Of a stretch of 64,000 nt of DNA, positions 33,474 to 42,913 are shown in pieces. The notes below the pieces were generated by a model that saw only the letters and a program-made list of their open reading frames with translations, was not told the DNA's origin and made no database searches. The DNA comes from Amycolatopsis tucumanensis. GTDB taxonomy: Bacteria > Actinomycetota > Actinomycetes > Mycobacteriales > Pseudonocardiaceae. The stretch lies in the NCBI RefSeq assembly GCF_021654135.1, contig NZ_JAKGSD010000007.1:148746-212745 (forward strand), in the 5' to 3' direction. Numbering within the stretch: the first letter of the stretch is position 1; every line of letters begins with the position of its first letter. Made by a program: the position numbers and the translations under genes.

Positions 33474-34388
33474 ATGACAGCGATGAGCCAGGTCGCGACG
33501 AGACCGCCGGAGCCGCCGGGCGACGAGCCCGCGCTCGACGTGCGCGACCTCCGCATGCGTTACGGCGCCAACGACGTGCTCAAGGGCGTGACCTTCCAGG
33601 CCGCGCCGGGCGAGGTGCTGGCGCTGCTCGGCCCGAACGGCGCGGGCAAGACGACCACCATCGAGATCCTCGAAGGCTTCCGGATGCGGTCGGCGGGCGA
33701 CGTGCGGGTGCTCGGCGTCGACCCGGCCAGGGGGACCGAGGCCTGGCGCGCGCGGCTGGGCATCGTGCTGCAGTCGTGGCGGGACCACGGCAAGTGGCGG
33801 GTGCGCGAGCTGCTGGCCCACCTCGGCTCGTACTACGTCGACCACCGGCAGCCGTGGGACGTCGACGACCTGATCGACACCGTCGGCCTCACCCCGCACG
33901 CGCACAAGCGGGTCGGCAGGCTCTCCGGCGGGCAGCGGCGGCGGCTGGACGTCGCGATCGGCATCGTCGGCCGCCCCGACCTGCTGTTCCTGGACGAGCC
34001 GACCGCCGGCTTCGACCCGGAGGCGCGCCGCGAGTTCCACGACCTGGTGCACCGGCTGGCCGACGAGTCGGACACCACGATCCTGCTCACCACGCACGAC
34101 CTGGACGAGGCCGAGAAGCTCGCCGACCGGATCCTGATCCTGGCAGGCGGCACGATCATCGCGAACGGGTCGGCCGAGCAGCTCGGCCGCGAGATGTCCA
34201 CCGACGCCGAGGTCCGCTGGACCCGCGGCGGGCAACGGTACGTGCACTCGACCACGGACGCGACGAAGTACGTGCGTGAGCTGTTCGCCCAGTACGACGA
34301 GGAGATCGAGGACCTGGAGGTGCGCCGGGCGAGCCTGGAGGACACCTACATGGCGCTGCTGCGCAAGTTCGAAGGAGGCGCCCAGTGA
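33474..34388 (+). CDS. ABC transporter ATP-binding protein (DrrA-like)
   Basis: A 304-aa ATPase of an ABC-2 exporter. Walker A GPNGAGKT is at 53-60, signature LSGGQRRRLDVAIG near 144, Walker B LLFLDEPTAGFDPEARREF near 165, and H-loop LLTTHDLDEAEKL. The C-terminal extension after about residue 225 is typical of the DrrA/NodI group. It pairs with the permease that overlaps it by 4 bp. Substrate is unknown; relatives export antibiotics or lipids. The operon continues through an XRE regulator towards cobN. Confidence 0.94.
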   Translation: MTAMSQVATRPPEPPGDEPALDVRDLRMRYGANDVLKGVTFQAAPGEVLALLGPNGAGKTTTIEILEGFRMRSAGDVRVLGVDPARGTEAWRARLGIVLQSWRDHGKWRVRELLAHLGSYYVDHRQPWDVDDLIDTVGLTPHAHKRVGRLSGGQRRRLDVAIGIVGRPDLLFLDEPTAGFDPEARREFHDLVHRLADESDTTILLTTHDLDEAEKLADRILILAGGTIIANGSAEQLGREMSTDAEVRWTRGGQRYVHSTTDATKYVRELFAQYDEEIEDLEVRRASLEDTYMALLRKFEGGAQ

Positions 34389-35230
34389 ACGCCACGGCAC
34401 TGCGCGCGGGGTTCCAGCGCGGCCTGATCGAGCTGCGGCAGAGCTTCACCATCCTCCAGGACCTGTGGGGCTACTTCTTCCCGACCGTGGTGTTCCTGGT
34501 GGTGATGACCCTGATGAAGGGCTCGGTCATCCCGGGCACCTCGTTCTCCCGCGGCTCGATGACGCTGCCCAGCCTGATCGGCGCGAGCGTCGGGTTCAGC
34601 GGGCTGATCAACACGATGCAGCAGCTCACGGTCGAACGCGAGGACGGCACCCTGCTGCGCGCGAAGGCCCTGCCCAACGGTATGAGCGGCTACCTGATCG
34701 GCAAGATCGTGATGGTCTCCGGCATGACGATCGTCGGCATCGCGCTGCTGATCGTGCCCGGCCTGTTCATGTTCGACGGCCTGGAGATCGACGCCATGAC
34801 CTGGGTGACACTGGCCTGGGTGCTGGTGCTCGGCCTGGTCGCGACGCTGCCGATCGGGGCGGTGTTCGGGTCGCTGTTCGAGAACCCGCGCACGATGGGC
34901 GTGATCATGTTGCCGGTGATGGCGCTGGTCGGCACGTCGGGCATCTTCTACCCGATCGGCGAGCTGCCCACCTGGGTCCAGGGCATCGCGCAGGTGTTCC
35001 CGCTGTACTGGCTCGGCCTCGGCATGCGCTCGGCGTTCCTGCCGGACAGCATGGTGGCCGTGGAGATCGGGCAGTCGTGGCGGACCTGGGAGACGCTCGG
35101 CGTGCTCGGCGCGTGGGCGGTCGCCGGCCTGGTGCTGGCGCCGATCGTGCTGCGTAGGATGGCGCGGCGCGAGTCCGGGTCGACCGTGGCCGCACGGCGG
35201 GAGAAGGCACTACAGCGGATGCCGGGATGA
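34385..35230 (+). CDS. ABC-2 type permease
   Basis: A 281-aa membrane protein with about six hydrophobic helices (PTVVFLVVMTLMKG, LIGASVGFSGLINTM, GMTIVGIALLIVPGLFMF, WVTLAWVLVLGLVATLPIGAVFG, MGVIMLPVMALVGTSGIFYPIGELP, LGVLGAWAVAGLVLAPIVL). The ISGLF/YPIGELP segment before the last helices is typical of the ABC-2 family. GTG 34385 overlaps the ATPase stop, and its own stop overlaps the XRE gene, so all three are coupled. Confidence 0.93.
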   Translation: MNATALRAGFQRGLIELRQSFTILQDLWGYFFPTVVFLVVMTLMKGSVIPGTSFSRGSMTLPSLIGASVGFSGLINTMQQLTVEREDGTLLRAKALPNGMSGYLIGKIVMVSGMTIVGIALLIVPGLFMFDGLEIDAMTWVTLAWVLVLGLVATLPIGAVFGSLFENPRTMGVIMLPVMALVGTSGIFYPIGELPTWVQGIAQVFPLYWLGLGMRSAFLPDSMVAVEIGQSWRTWETLGVLGAWAVAGLVLAPIVLRRMARRESGSTVAARREKALQRMPG

Positions 35231-35466
35231 GTGAGTCGATCTACAACCGCATCGCGATGCTGCGCGCCGAGCGCGGCATCTCGCGGCGGCAGCTGGCCGA
35301 GGCGGTCGGGGTGCACTACCAGACGATCGGGTACCTCGAACGCGGCGAATACAGCCCGAGCCTGTACCTCGCGCTGCGCATCGCCGAGTACTTCGAGGTG
35401 CCCGTCGAGGTGATCTTCTCCACGCAACCCTTCCCCCGCCTCGGCCGCGAGGAACGGACGGCTTGA
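35227..35466 (+). CDS. small XRE-family regulator
   Basis: A 79-aa protein that is almost entirely a λ-Cro-type helix-turn-helix (NRIAMLRAERGISRRQLAEAVGVHYQTIGYLERGEYSPSLYLALRIAEYFEVPVEVIF). Such stand-alone XRE proteins often regulate an adjacent ABC-2 exporter. It overlaps the permease by 4 bp and is followed 51 bp later by cobN on the same strand. The palindrome at 33419 may be its site. Confidence 0.9.
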   Translation: MSESIYNRIAMLRAERGISRRQLAEAVGVHYQTIGYLERGEYSPSLYLALRIAEYFEVPVEVIFSTQPFPRLGREERTA

Positions 35467-35517
35467 CTCCGGGCCTGCTCAACGGACAGTGTTGAGGAGA
35501 CCTAGGAGGGAACCCGC

Positions 35518-38500
35518 GTGATCCTGCTGCTGTCCACTTCGGACACCGACCTGCTCAGCGCCCGGACCAGCGAGGCCGGTTACACGCTGGCCAACCCGGC
35601 CCGGCTCGACCTGGCCGAGCTCCCCGGCCTGCTGGCGGACGCCGACGTCGTCGTGGTCCGCATCCTGGGATCGGCGCGGACCTGGCAGGAGGGCCTGGAC
35701 ACGGTCCGGGCGAGCGGGAAGCACGTGGTGGTCCTGGGCGGTGAGCAGACGCCGGACGCCGAGCTGATGGCGTTGTCCACCGTGCCCGCCGGCATCGCCA
35801 CCGAGGCGCACGCCTACCTCGCGCAGGGCGGGCCGGACAACCTCACCCAGCTGCACCGGTTCCTCTCCGACACGCTGCTGCTCACCGGTGACGGCTTCGA
35901 GCCGCCCGCCGAGCAGCCGGCGTGGGGTGTGCTGGAGCGCACACCGAGCCGTACCGACGGCCCCGTGGTGGCGATCCTCTACTACCGCGCCCACCACCTG
36001 TCCGGGAACACCCGGTTCGTCGAGGCGCTGGCCGAGGCGGTCGAGGACGCGGGCGGGCAGGCCCTGCCGATCTACTGCGCGTCGCTGCGCTCCCGTGAGC
36101 CGGAGATGATGGCCGAGCTGCGCAAGGCCGACGCGCTGCTGGTCACGGTGCTCGCGGCGGGCGGCACCCGGCCGTCCGAGGTGGGCGCCGGTGGCGACGA
36201 CGAGGCGTGGGACGTCGCCGAGCTGGCCGCGCTGGACGTGCCGACGCTGCAGGCGCTGTGCCTGACCAGCGACCGCGCGACCTGGGAGGACAACGACGAC
36301 GGCCTGTCCCCGCTGGACGCGGGCAACCAGATGGCGGTGCCGGAGTTCGACGGCCGCCTGATCACCGTGCCGTTCTCGTTCAAGGAGATCGACGACGACG
36401 GCCTGCCGCACTACGTGCCGGACCCGGAGCGCGCCGCGCGGGTCGCGGGCATCGCGCTCGCGCACGCCCGCCTGCGCCACACCCCGCCGTCGGAGCGCCG
36501 GATCGTGCTGATGCTCTCGGCGTACCCGACGAAGCACTCGCGGGTCGGCAACGCGGTGGGCCTGGACACCCCGGCCTCAGCGATCGAGCTGCTGCGCCGC
36601 ATGCGCGCGCAGGGCTACGACCTCGGCGACGAGCCCTTCCCCGGCGTGGAGCCGACCGGCACCGACCAGCCGGACGGCGACGCGCTCATCCACGCGCTGA
36701 TCGCCGCGGGCGGTCAGGACCCGGAGTGGCTGACCGAGGAGCAGCTGTCCGGCAACCCGATCCGAGTGCCGGCCGCGCGCTACCGCGAGTGGTTCGCCGC
36801 GCTGCCGGAGGACCTGCGCGCCGAGATCGAGGAGCACTGGGGCCCGCCGCCCGGCGACCTGTACGTGGACCGCTCGTCCAATCCGGACGGTGACATCGTG
36901 CTGGCCTCGCTGCGGGCCGGGAACGTCATGCTGATGATCCAGCCGCCACGCGGGTTCGGCGAGAACCCGGTGGCGATCTACCACAACCCGGACCTGCCGC
37001 CGAGCCACCACTACCTCGCCTGCTACCGGTGGATCGAGGAGGAGTTCGGCGCGCACGCGGTGGTCCACCTGGGCAAGCACGGGTCGCTGGAGTGGCTGCC
37101 GGGCAAGAACGCCGGGCTGTCCGCGGCGTGCGGCCCGGACGCGGTGCTGGGCAACCTGCCGCTGATCTACCCGTTCCTGATCAACGACCCGGGCGAGGGC
37201 GCGCAGGCGAAGCGGCGTGCGCACGCCACGATCGTCGACCACCTGATCCCGCCGATGGCGCGCGCGGAGAGCTACGGCGACCTGGCCCGGCTGGAGCAGC
37301 TGCTCGACGAGCACGCGAACATCGCGGCGATGGACCCGGCGAAGCTGCCCGCGATCCGCCAGCAGATCTGGACGCTGATCCAGGCCGCCAAGCTGGACCA
37401 CGACCTCGGCGTGGCGGAGCGGCCGCACGACGCCGAGTTCGACGACTTCCTGCTGCACATCGACGGCTGGCTGTGCGAGGTCAAGGACGCGCAGATCCGC
37501 GACGGGCTGCACATCCTCGGCGCCGCGCCGGCCGGTGAGGCGCGGGTGAACCTGGTGCTGGCCATGCTGCGGGCGCAGCAGATGTGGGGCGGCCAGGCGG
37601 GTGCGGTGCCCGGCCTGCGGTCCGTGCTGGGGCTCACCGACGGCGCGCCGACGTCCGAAGTGGACGCCATCGAGGCGTCGGCTCGTGCCCTGGTCGAAGC
37701 GATGGAGAAGCGGGACTGGGCGCCGTCGGCGGTCGCGGAGGTGGCTCCCGATCCGGAGGTCGCGCGGGTGCTGACGTTCGCGGCCACCGAGATCGTGCCG
37801 CGGCTGGCCGGGACGTCGGCGGAGATCGATTCGGTGCTGCACGCCCTGGACGGCGGGTACATCGCCGCCGGGCCGAGCGGTTCGCCGCTGCGCGGACTGG
37901 TCAACGTGCTGCCGACCGGCCGCAACTTCTACACGGTGGACCCGAAGGCGATCCCGAGCCGCCTGGCGTGGGAGACCGGGCAGGCGCTGGCGGAGTCGCT
38001 GCTGCGCCGCTACCGCGAGGACACCGGCGACTGGCCGAAGTCGGTCGGCCTGTCGGTGTGGGGCACGTCGGCGATGCGGACCTCGGGTGACGACGCGGCG
38101 GAAGTGCTGGCGCTGCTGGGTGTGCAGCCGGTGTGGGACGACGCGTCCCGCCGGGTGACCGGGCTGGAGCCGATCCCGCTCGCCGAACTCGGCCGCCCGC
38201 GCATCGACGTGACCGTGCGGATCAGCGGGTTCTTCCGGGACGCGTTCCCGCACGTGGTGGCCCTGCTGGACGACGCGGTGCGGCTGGCGGCGTCGCTGGA
38301 CGAACCCGCGTCGGACAACTTCGTGCGCGCGCACGTGCAGGCCGATTTGGAGTCGCACGGTGATGAGCGCCGGGCCACGACGCGGATCTTCGGCTCCAAG
38401 CCGGGCGCGTACGGCGCGGGAATCCTGCCGCTGCTGGACTCGGGCAACTGGCGGGACGACGCCGACCTGGCCGAGGTGTACGCGACCTGGGGCGGCTACG

Positions 38501-39099
38501 CCTACGGGCGGGGCCTGGACGGCGTCGAGGCGCGGCCGGACATGGAGAGCGCGTACCGGCGCATCGAGGTGGCGGCGAAGAACACCGACACGCGTGAGCA
38601 CGACATCGCCGACTCGGACGACTACTTCCAGTACCACGGCGGCATGATCGCGTTCACACGCGCGCTGACCGGCAAGGCTCCCGCGTCGTACGTGGGCGAT
38701 TCGACGAGCCCGGACGCGGTGCGAACGCGGTCGCTGTCCGAGGAGACGGCCCGCGTGTTCCGCGCCAGGGTGGTCAACCCGCGCTGGATCGCGGCGATGC
38801 GCAAGCACGGCTACAAGGGCGCGTTCGAGCTCGCGGCCACGGTGGACTACCTGTTCGGCTTCGACGCCACCGCCGGGGTCGTGCAGGACTGGATGTACGA
38901 AAAGCTGTCCCAGTCGTACGTCCTCGACCAGCAGAACCAGGAGTTCCTCGCGAAGGCCAACCCGTGGGCGCTGCGCGGCATCATCGAGCGGCTCACCGAG
39001 GCCGCCGACCGCGGCCTGTGGGCGGAGCCGGACCCGGAGCTGCTGGGGCAGTTGCGCGAGGTGTACCTGCGGACCGAAGGTGCGCTGGAGGGCGAGTGA
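35518..39099 (+). CDS. cobN: cobaltochelatase subunit CobN
   Basis: A 1193-aa protein, the large subunit that inserts cobalt into hydrogenobyrinic acid a,c-diamide. Recognisable segments are [136 protein letters not shown] and the C-terminal [14 protein letters not shown]. The GTG start has AGGAGG upstream. Its ATPase partner is probably the ChlI/ChlD fusion at 19998-21941. It lacks a riboswitch of its own and follows the ABC/XRE genes by 51 bp. Confidence 0.96.
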   Translation: MILLLSTSDTDLLSARTSEAGYTLANPARLDLAELPGLLADADVVVVRILGSARTWQEGLDTVRASGKHVVVLGGEQTPDAELMALSTVPAGIATEAHAYLAQGGPDNLTQLHRFLSDTLLLTGDGFEPPAEQPAWGVLERTPSRTDGPVVAILYYRAHHLSGNTRFVEALAEAVEDAGGQALPIYCASLRSREPEMMAELRKADALLVTVLAAGGTRPSEVGAGGDDEAWDVAELAALDVPTLQALCLTSDRATWEDNDDGLSPLDAGNQMAVPEFDGRLITVPFSFKEIDDDGLPHYVPDPERAARVAGIALAHARLRHTPPSERRIVLMLSAYPTKHSRVGNAVGLDTPASAIELLRRMRAQGYDLGDEPFPGVEPTGTDQPDGDALIHALIAAGGQDPEWLTEEQLSGNPIRVPAARYREWFAALPEDLRAEIEEHWGPPPGDLYVDRSSNPDGDIVLASLRAGNVMLMIQPPRGFGENPVAIYHNPDLPPSHHYLACYRWIEEEFGAHAVVHLGKHGSLEWLPGKNAGLSAACGPDAVLGNLPLIYPFLINDPGEGAQAKRRAHATIVDHLIPPMARAESYGDLARLEQLLDEHANIAAMDPAKLPAIRQQIWTLIQAAKLDHDLGVAERPHDAEFDDFLLHIDGWLCEVKDAQIRDGLHILGAAPAGEARVNLVLAMLRAQQMWGGQAGAVPGLRSVLGLTDGAPTSEVDAIEASARALVEAMEKRDWAPSAVAEVAPDPEVARVLTFAATEIVPRLAGTSAEIDSVLHALDGGYIAAGPSGSPLRGLVNVLPTGRNFYTVDPKAIPSRLAWETGQALAESLLRRYREDTGDWPKSVGLSVWGTSAMRTSGDDAAEVLALLGVQPVWDDASRRVTGLEPIPLAELGRPRIDVTVRISGFFRDAFPHVVALLDDAVRLAASLDEPASDNFVRAHVQADLESHGDERRATTRIFGSKPGAYGAGILPLLDSGNWRDDADLAEVYATWGGYAYGRGLDGVEARPDMESAYRRIEVAAKNTDTREHDIADSDDYFQYHGGMIAFTRALTGKAPASYVGDSTSPDAVRTRSLSEETARVFRARVVNPRWIAAMRKHGYKGAFELAATVDYLFGFDATAGVVQDWMYEKLSQSYVLDQQNQEFLAKANPWALRGIIERLTEAADRGLWAEPDPELLGQLREVYLRTEGALEGE

Positions 39100-39881
39100 C
39101 CGGGGTGGACCTGAACGCGGATCTCGGTGAGGGGTTCGGGATCTGGCACCTCACCGAAGACGACGCGCTGCTGGAGATCGTGTCCAGCGCGAACGTGGCG
39201 TGTGGTTTCCACGCGGGGGACCCGAGCGTGCTGCGGCGCGTGACGGCTTCCGCGGCCGCGCGGGGCGTGACTGTCGGGGCGCAGGTGGCGTACCGGGATC
39301 TGGCCGGTTTCGGGCGGCGGTTCATGGACGTGCCGCCGGACGAGCTGGCGAACGACGTGCTGTACCAGATCGGCGCGCTCGACGCGTTCGCTCGGGTGGC
39401 CGGCACGCGGGTGGCGTACGTGAAGCCGCACGGTGCGCTGTACAACGCGATCGTGCACCACGCGGAGCAGGCCGCGGCGGTGGTCGAGGCGGTGCGGATG
39501 TTCGACCCGTCGCTGCCGGTGCTGGGGTTGCCGGGTTCGGAGTGGTTGCGGCAGGCGGAAAAGGCGGGCCTGCGCCCGGTGCGCGAGGCGTTCGCCGACC
39601 GGGCCTACACGCCGTCCGGAACGCTGGTCTCGCGCCGCGAGCCGGGCGCGGTGATCCACGACGCCGACGAGGTGGTCCGGCGATGCGTGCGGATGGCGAC
39701 CGAGGGTGTGATCACGGCGATCGACGGCTCAGAGGTGAAGGTGGAGCCCGAGTCGATCTGTCTGCACGGGGACACCCCCGGGGCGGTCGAGATCGGCCGT
39801 CAGGTACGCGCGGCCCTGCTGAACGCCGGAGTCGAAGTCCGGTCGTTCACCAGCGCAGCGGCAGGTGCGTCACCCCGTTGA
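39096..39881 (+). CDS. pxpA: 5-oxoprolinase subunit A (LamB/YcsF family)
   Basis: A 261-aa protein of the LamB/YcsF family, the PxpA subunit of the ATP-dependent 5-oxoprolinase. The start [44 protein letters not shown], and [14 protein letters not shown] segments are all typical. GTG 39096 overlaps the cobN stop. PxpB and PxpC are not beside it, which is unusual. Its last 35 bp overlap the convergent P450 gene. Confidence 0.9.
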   Translation: MTGVDLNADLGEGFGIWHLTEDDALLEIVSSANVACGFHAGDPSVLRRVTASAAARGVTVGAQVAYRDLAGFGRRFMDVPPDELANDVLYQIGALDAFARVAGTRVAYVKPHGALYNAIVHHAEQAAAVVEAVRMFDPSLPVLGLPGSEWLRQAEKAGLRPVREAFADRAYTPSGTLVSRREPGAVIHDADEVVRRCVRMATEGVITAIDGSEVKVEPESICLHGDTPGAVEIGRQVRAALLNAGVEVRSFTSAAAGASPR

Positions 39882-41082
39882 TGAAGTTCGACGTCAACCG
39901 CCGCACCTCGCCGTCCAGGCGCACCTCCGGCAGCATCGTCAGGAACTCCCGGAAGAACACCCGCATCTGCAACCGCCCGAAGTGCGCGCCCAGGCACAGG
40001 TGCGGGCCCTGCCCGAACGCCAGGTGGTCGTTGGGCGTGCGCGACACGTCGAACCGGTGCGGGTCCGGGAACTGCCGCTCGTCGTAGTGCGCCGACGCGA
40101 AGTACACGACCACCTTGTCCCCGGCCGCGATCCGCTGCCCGCCCAGCTCCGTGTCGACAGCGGCGGTGCGGCGGAACGTCAGCACCGGCGGGTGCCACCG
40201 CAGCATCTCCTCCACCGCCGACGGCAGCAGCGACGAGTCGGCCCGCAACCGCCGGTACTCGGCCGGGTTCTGCACCAGCGCCAGCACCCCGCCGGGCAAC
40301 GCGCTGCGCACCGTGTCGTTCCCGGCGATCACCATGAGGAAGAAGAACATCCGCAACTCGGCGTCGTCCAGCGAGCGGCCGTCCACAGTGGCCTGGACCA
40401 GCGCCGTCATCAGGTCGTCCGCCGGGTCCCGCCGCTTCGCCTCGGCCAGCTCCTGCGCGTAGTCGAACATGTCGGCCAGCAGCGCGGGCGAGCGCGGGTT
40501 GAGCGGTTTGCCGTCCGGGCCGCGCACCACCTCGGCGTGCTCCGGGTCCTGGTAGCCGATGACGCGGTTGGTCCACTTCAGCAGCAACCCGCGGTCCCGC
40601 GGCGGCACCCCGATCAGGTCGGCCAGGTTGAGCAGCGGGAAGTCGTCGGTCACCTCGACCGGCAGATCGCACCGGCCGCGCGGCACCACCGCCCCGATCA
40701 ACGCGCGGGCCCGCTCGGCGATCTGCTCCGCCGAGCGTTCCAGCCGCCGCCGCGTGAACACCGCGGCCACGATGCGCCGCAACCGGTTGTGCTCCGGTGG
40801 GTCCATGTTGAGGATCATGCGCCGGATGAACGTGAGGTCGTCCGGCTCGGGGTCGCGGATCTGCGTCGCCCCGAGCCAGGACGAGAACACCTCCGGCGTC
40901 CGCAGCACGTGCTTCACGTCGGCGTACCGCGTCACCGCCCAGTAGCCGGGCCCGGACGGCCAGTCCAGCACCTCGTGTTCCTCTTGCCACGCGACCGGTT
41001 CGCTGTCGCGCAGGCGGCGCAGCTCGTCGTGCGGCACGCCGCGGGCGAACACCCTCGGGTCGAAGACGTCCACATCGGACAT
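39847..41082 (-). CDS. cytochrome P450
   Basis: A 411-aa soluble P450. The heme-binding loop [15 protein letters not shown] places the thiolate at C363. The I-helix reads [12 protein letters not shown], and the ExxR motif is in [12 protein letters not shown]. The overall form resembles bacterial CYP124/125/142-type enzymes acting on lipids or terpenoids, an assignment by eye. The ATG overlaps the hydrolase stop by one base (TGATG), so it is coupled. Its 3' end overlaps pxpA by 35 bp tail to tail. No ferredoxin gene is nearby. Confidence 0.94.
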   Translation of the reverse strand: MSDVDVFDPRVFARGVPHDELRRLRDSEPVAWQEEHEVLDWPSGPGYWAVTRYADVKHVLRTPEVFSSWLGATQIRDPEPDDLTFIRRMILNMDPPEHNRLRRIVAAVFTRRRLERSAEQIAERARALIGAVVPRGRCDLPVEVTDDFPLLNLADLIGVPPRDRGLLLKWTNRVIGYQDPEHAEVVRGPDGKPLNPRSPALLADMFDYAQELAEAKRRDPADDLMTALVQATVDGRSLDDAELRMFFFLMVIAGNDTVRSALPGGVLALVQNPAEYRRLRADSSLLPSAVEEMLRWHPPVLTFRRTAAVDTELGGQRIAAGDKVVVYFASAHYDERQFPDPHRFDVSRTPNDHLAFGQGPHLCLGAHFGRLQMRVFFREFLTMLPEVRLDGEVRRLTSNFINGVTHLPLRW

Positions 41083-41828
41083 CAGTGCTCGTCCAGGAAC
41101 ACTTCGATCATGTTGGCCACGGTCACCGGCACCTCGTCGGCCGCGTAGTGCCCGGCGTCGGGCAGCACCTCCAGCTCCAGCTTCGGGTACCACTGCCCGA
41201 ACGTCGCCAGCATGACCTCTTCGCTCAGCGCCGGGTCGTGCTCGCCGACGACCACCTTGATCGGCGCCTCGTTGCCCGCGATCCGCTCCGAGAAGTCGGT
41301 CTTCGCCCACGCCTCCAGGTAGGCGCCGAACGCGGCCTTGTCGGAGTTCTCCAGCGAGTGCAGGACCATGCCGTCGAGCCACGAGTCGGGGTGGCGGCCG
41401 CCGGTGGTGAAGTCGATGATCGCGCGGCGGCTCGACGGGTCCTCGGCCGCGCTGCTGAACAGGCCCCAGGTGTCGGCGTCCATCGGCACCCCGCTCGCGG
41501 GCACCGGGGAGATCCCGAACAGCGACCGGACTCGCTCGGGCGCCTCGGCGAGGATGTACTGCATGACGCTGCCGCCCATCGAGTGCCCGACCAGGGAGAA
41601 CCGGTCGATGCCCAGTTCGTCGGCGAGCAGCAGCACGTCCCCGGCCGCCTCCGCGATGGTGTGCGTGCCCGCCTCGTCCTTGCGCGTGCCGTAGCCGCGG
41701 TAGTCGGGGAAGTAGTAGCTGAACCGCTCGGCGTCGAGGTGCGGGGTGAGCTCCTCCCACGCCTTCGACGACCCGAACCAGCCGTGCAGCACGAGAACGA
41801 CGTGCTCGCCGGTGCCGACCCGCTCCAT
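41082..41828 (-). CDS. alpha/beta hydrolase
   Basis: A 248-aa α/β-hydrolase. The oxyanion region is VVLVLHGWFGSSKAWEELTPHL, the nucleophile elbow GHSMGGS has Ser at residue 83, the acid lies in VVVGEHDPAL, and the His in LPDAGHYAADE. ATG 41828 is preferred over a start 48 nt upstream because GGAGG lies 7 nt before it. It forms a two-gene operon with the P450. Substrate unknown. Confidence 0.9.
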   Translation of the reverse strand: MERVGTGEHVVLVLHGWFGSSKAWEELTPHLDAERFSYYFPDYRGYGTRKDEAGTHTIAEAAGDVLLLADELGIDRFSLVGHSMGGSVMQYILAEAPERVRSLFGISPVPASGVPMDADTWGLFSSAAEDPSSRRAIIDFTTGGRHPDSWLDGMVLHSLENSDKAAFGAYLEAWAKTDFSERIAGNEAPIKVVVGEHDPALSEEVMLATFGQWYPKLELEVLPDAGHYAADEVPVTVANMIEVFLDEH

Positions 41829-41914
41829 CTGCGCCCTCCAAGTCCTCGCTGACCCGTGCAGTTGGGAGCTTGGCACAGTCGCGGCGGGTTGGCACGGACC
41901 AGCAGAATGATCTC

Positions 41915-42325
41915 GTGAACTCCCTGCTCACCCGGCTGCCCGAGTGGCTGACGACGGTCCCCTACGACGGCTCCCGGATCCCCGGCGCGCCCGGCGACCC
42001 GGCGGCGGGCGCGAACTGCCAGGTCTACGCCTACGCGGTGCTCCGCCACTTCGGGCTCGCCGCGCCGGACCTGCGGTCACGGGAACTGTGGCACGACACG
42101 GCCTCGACCAGCCCGGTGACCGAGCCGGCGCCGCTGGACCTGGCGCTGTTCAACCGGACCGCGGACCCGTTCGGCGCACACCTGGGCGTCTGGACGGACG
42201 ACGACCGCGTCCTGCACCTCTGCGCGGAGATCGGCACGCCGGCGGTGTGGACGCTGACGCAGTTCGCGGCCCGCGAGCGCTACCGCACGCTGATCGGCTT
42301 CAAACGCTGCCACCCCGCCGGCTGA
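41915..42325 (+). CDS. hypothetical protein, possibly NlpC/P60-like
   Basis: A 136-aa protein if begun at GTG 41915 (a TTG at 41870 gives 151 aa). A short sequence GANCQVYAYAVLRHFG, followed later by FGAHLGVWTDDDRVLHLC, is reminiscent of the Cys and His of NlpC/P60-type cysteine peptidases. No signal peptide. The function is a guess. It is divergent from the hydrolase gene. Confidence 0.6.
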   Translation: MNSLLTRLPEWLTTVPYDGSRIPGAPGDPAAGANCQVYAYAVLRHFGLAAPDLRSRELWHDTASTSPVTEPAPLDLALFNRTADPFGAHLGVWTDDDRVLHLCAEIGTPAVWTLTQFAARERYRTLIGFKRCHPAG

Positions 42326-42454
42326 CTGAACTCGCCGACCCACCGCTGCCCGGCTCCGGGAGCCCCTCGATGCGCGGACCCTCGCCGGGGTAGCGGTTGG
42401 GCGTTTCGCCTCGTCCGCCATCCCTCCAGCGCAACGGGGGTCGCCGACCGCGGA

Positions 42455-42679
42455 CTACACCGACCGGTGGAACGTGAACGGCCACTGCGCCACCGGCCGC
42501 GCCACCAGTTCCGCCGGCGGCTCCGGCAGCCGCGCCTTGCCACGCGCGATCACCACCACCCGGTCCTGCCCGCCGAGGTAGACGTCGGCGGGCCCGGGCA
42601 CGTTCTCGACGACCCAGCGCGCCAGCGCGTCTCGCCCACCGGGCACCGCGCGCACCTCCCACATCAGCGTGTCCGCCAT
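42455..42679 (-). CDS. small protein at the end of the decarboxylase operon
   Basis: A 74-aa protein (MADTLMWEVRAVPGGRDALARWV...). The ATG is fixed by a TGATG overlap with the upstream subunit D gene. The pattern of a β strand, helix and then VVVIARGKARLPEP, ending WPFTFHR, suggests a ferredoxin-like fold of the monooxygenase-like or EthD kind. No family name can be given. Its position implies an accessory role in hydroxyarylic acid decarboxylation. Confidence 0.65.
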   Translation of the reverse strand: MADTLMWEVRAVPGGRDALARWVVENVPGPADVYLGGQDRVVVIARGKARLPEPPAELVARPVAQWPFTFHRSV

Positions 42680-42903
42680 CAGCGCACCCGCAGCGGCGGC
42701 ACGGCGGGCACCTCGGGCGCGTTGTCGATGTCCGCCTGGGTCATCCGGAACTCCTCCGGGTAGTGCTCCCGGCTCGTGCGCCGCGGCGGCTCCGTCGTCC
42801 GCCACGTGTAGAGGCACCGCCGGCACTGCAGCACCTCCCACACCCCGGCGACCGGCGAGTCCGCCAGTTTCTCCTCGACCTCGAACTCACAACGTGGGCA
42901 CAT
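42679..42903 (-). CDS. non-oxidative hydroxyarylic acid decarboxylase subunit D
   Basis: A 74-aa protein with a zinc-ribbon-like CPRCEFEV...LQCRRCLYTWRTTEPP arrangement (two CxxC pairs) and the tail YPEEFRMTQADIDNAPEVP, the signature of VdcD-type subunits. It accompanies UbiX- and UbiD-like proteins in reversible decarboxylation of vanillate, 4-hydroxybenzoate and similar acids. AAGGAG precedes its ATG. Confidence 0.9.
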   Translation of the reverse strand: MCPRCEFEVEEKLADSPVAGVWEVLQCRRCLYTWRTTEPPRRTSREHYPEEFRMTQADIDNAPEVPAVPPLRVR

Positions 42904-42913
42904 CGGATTCTCC

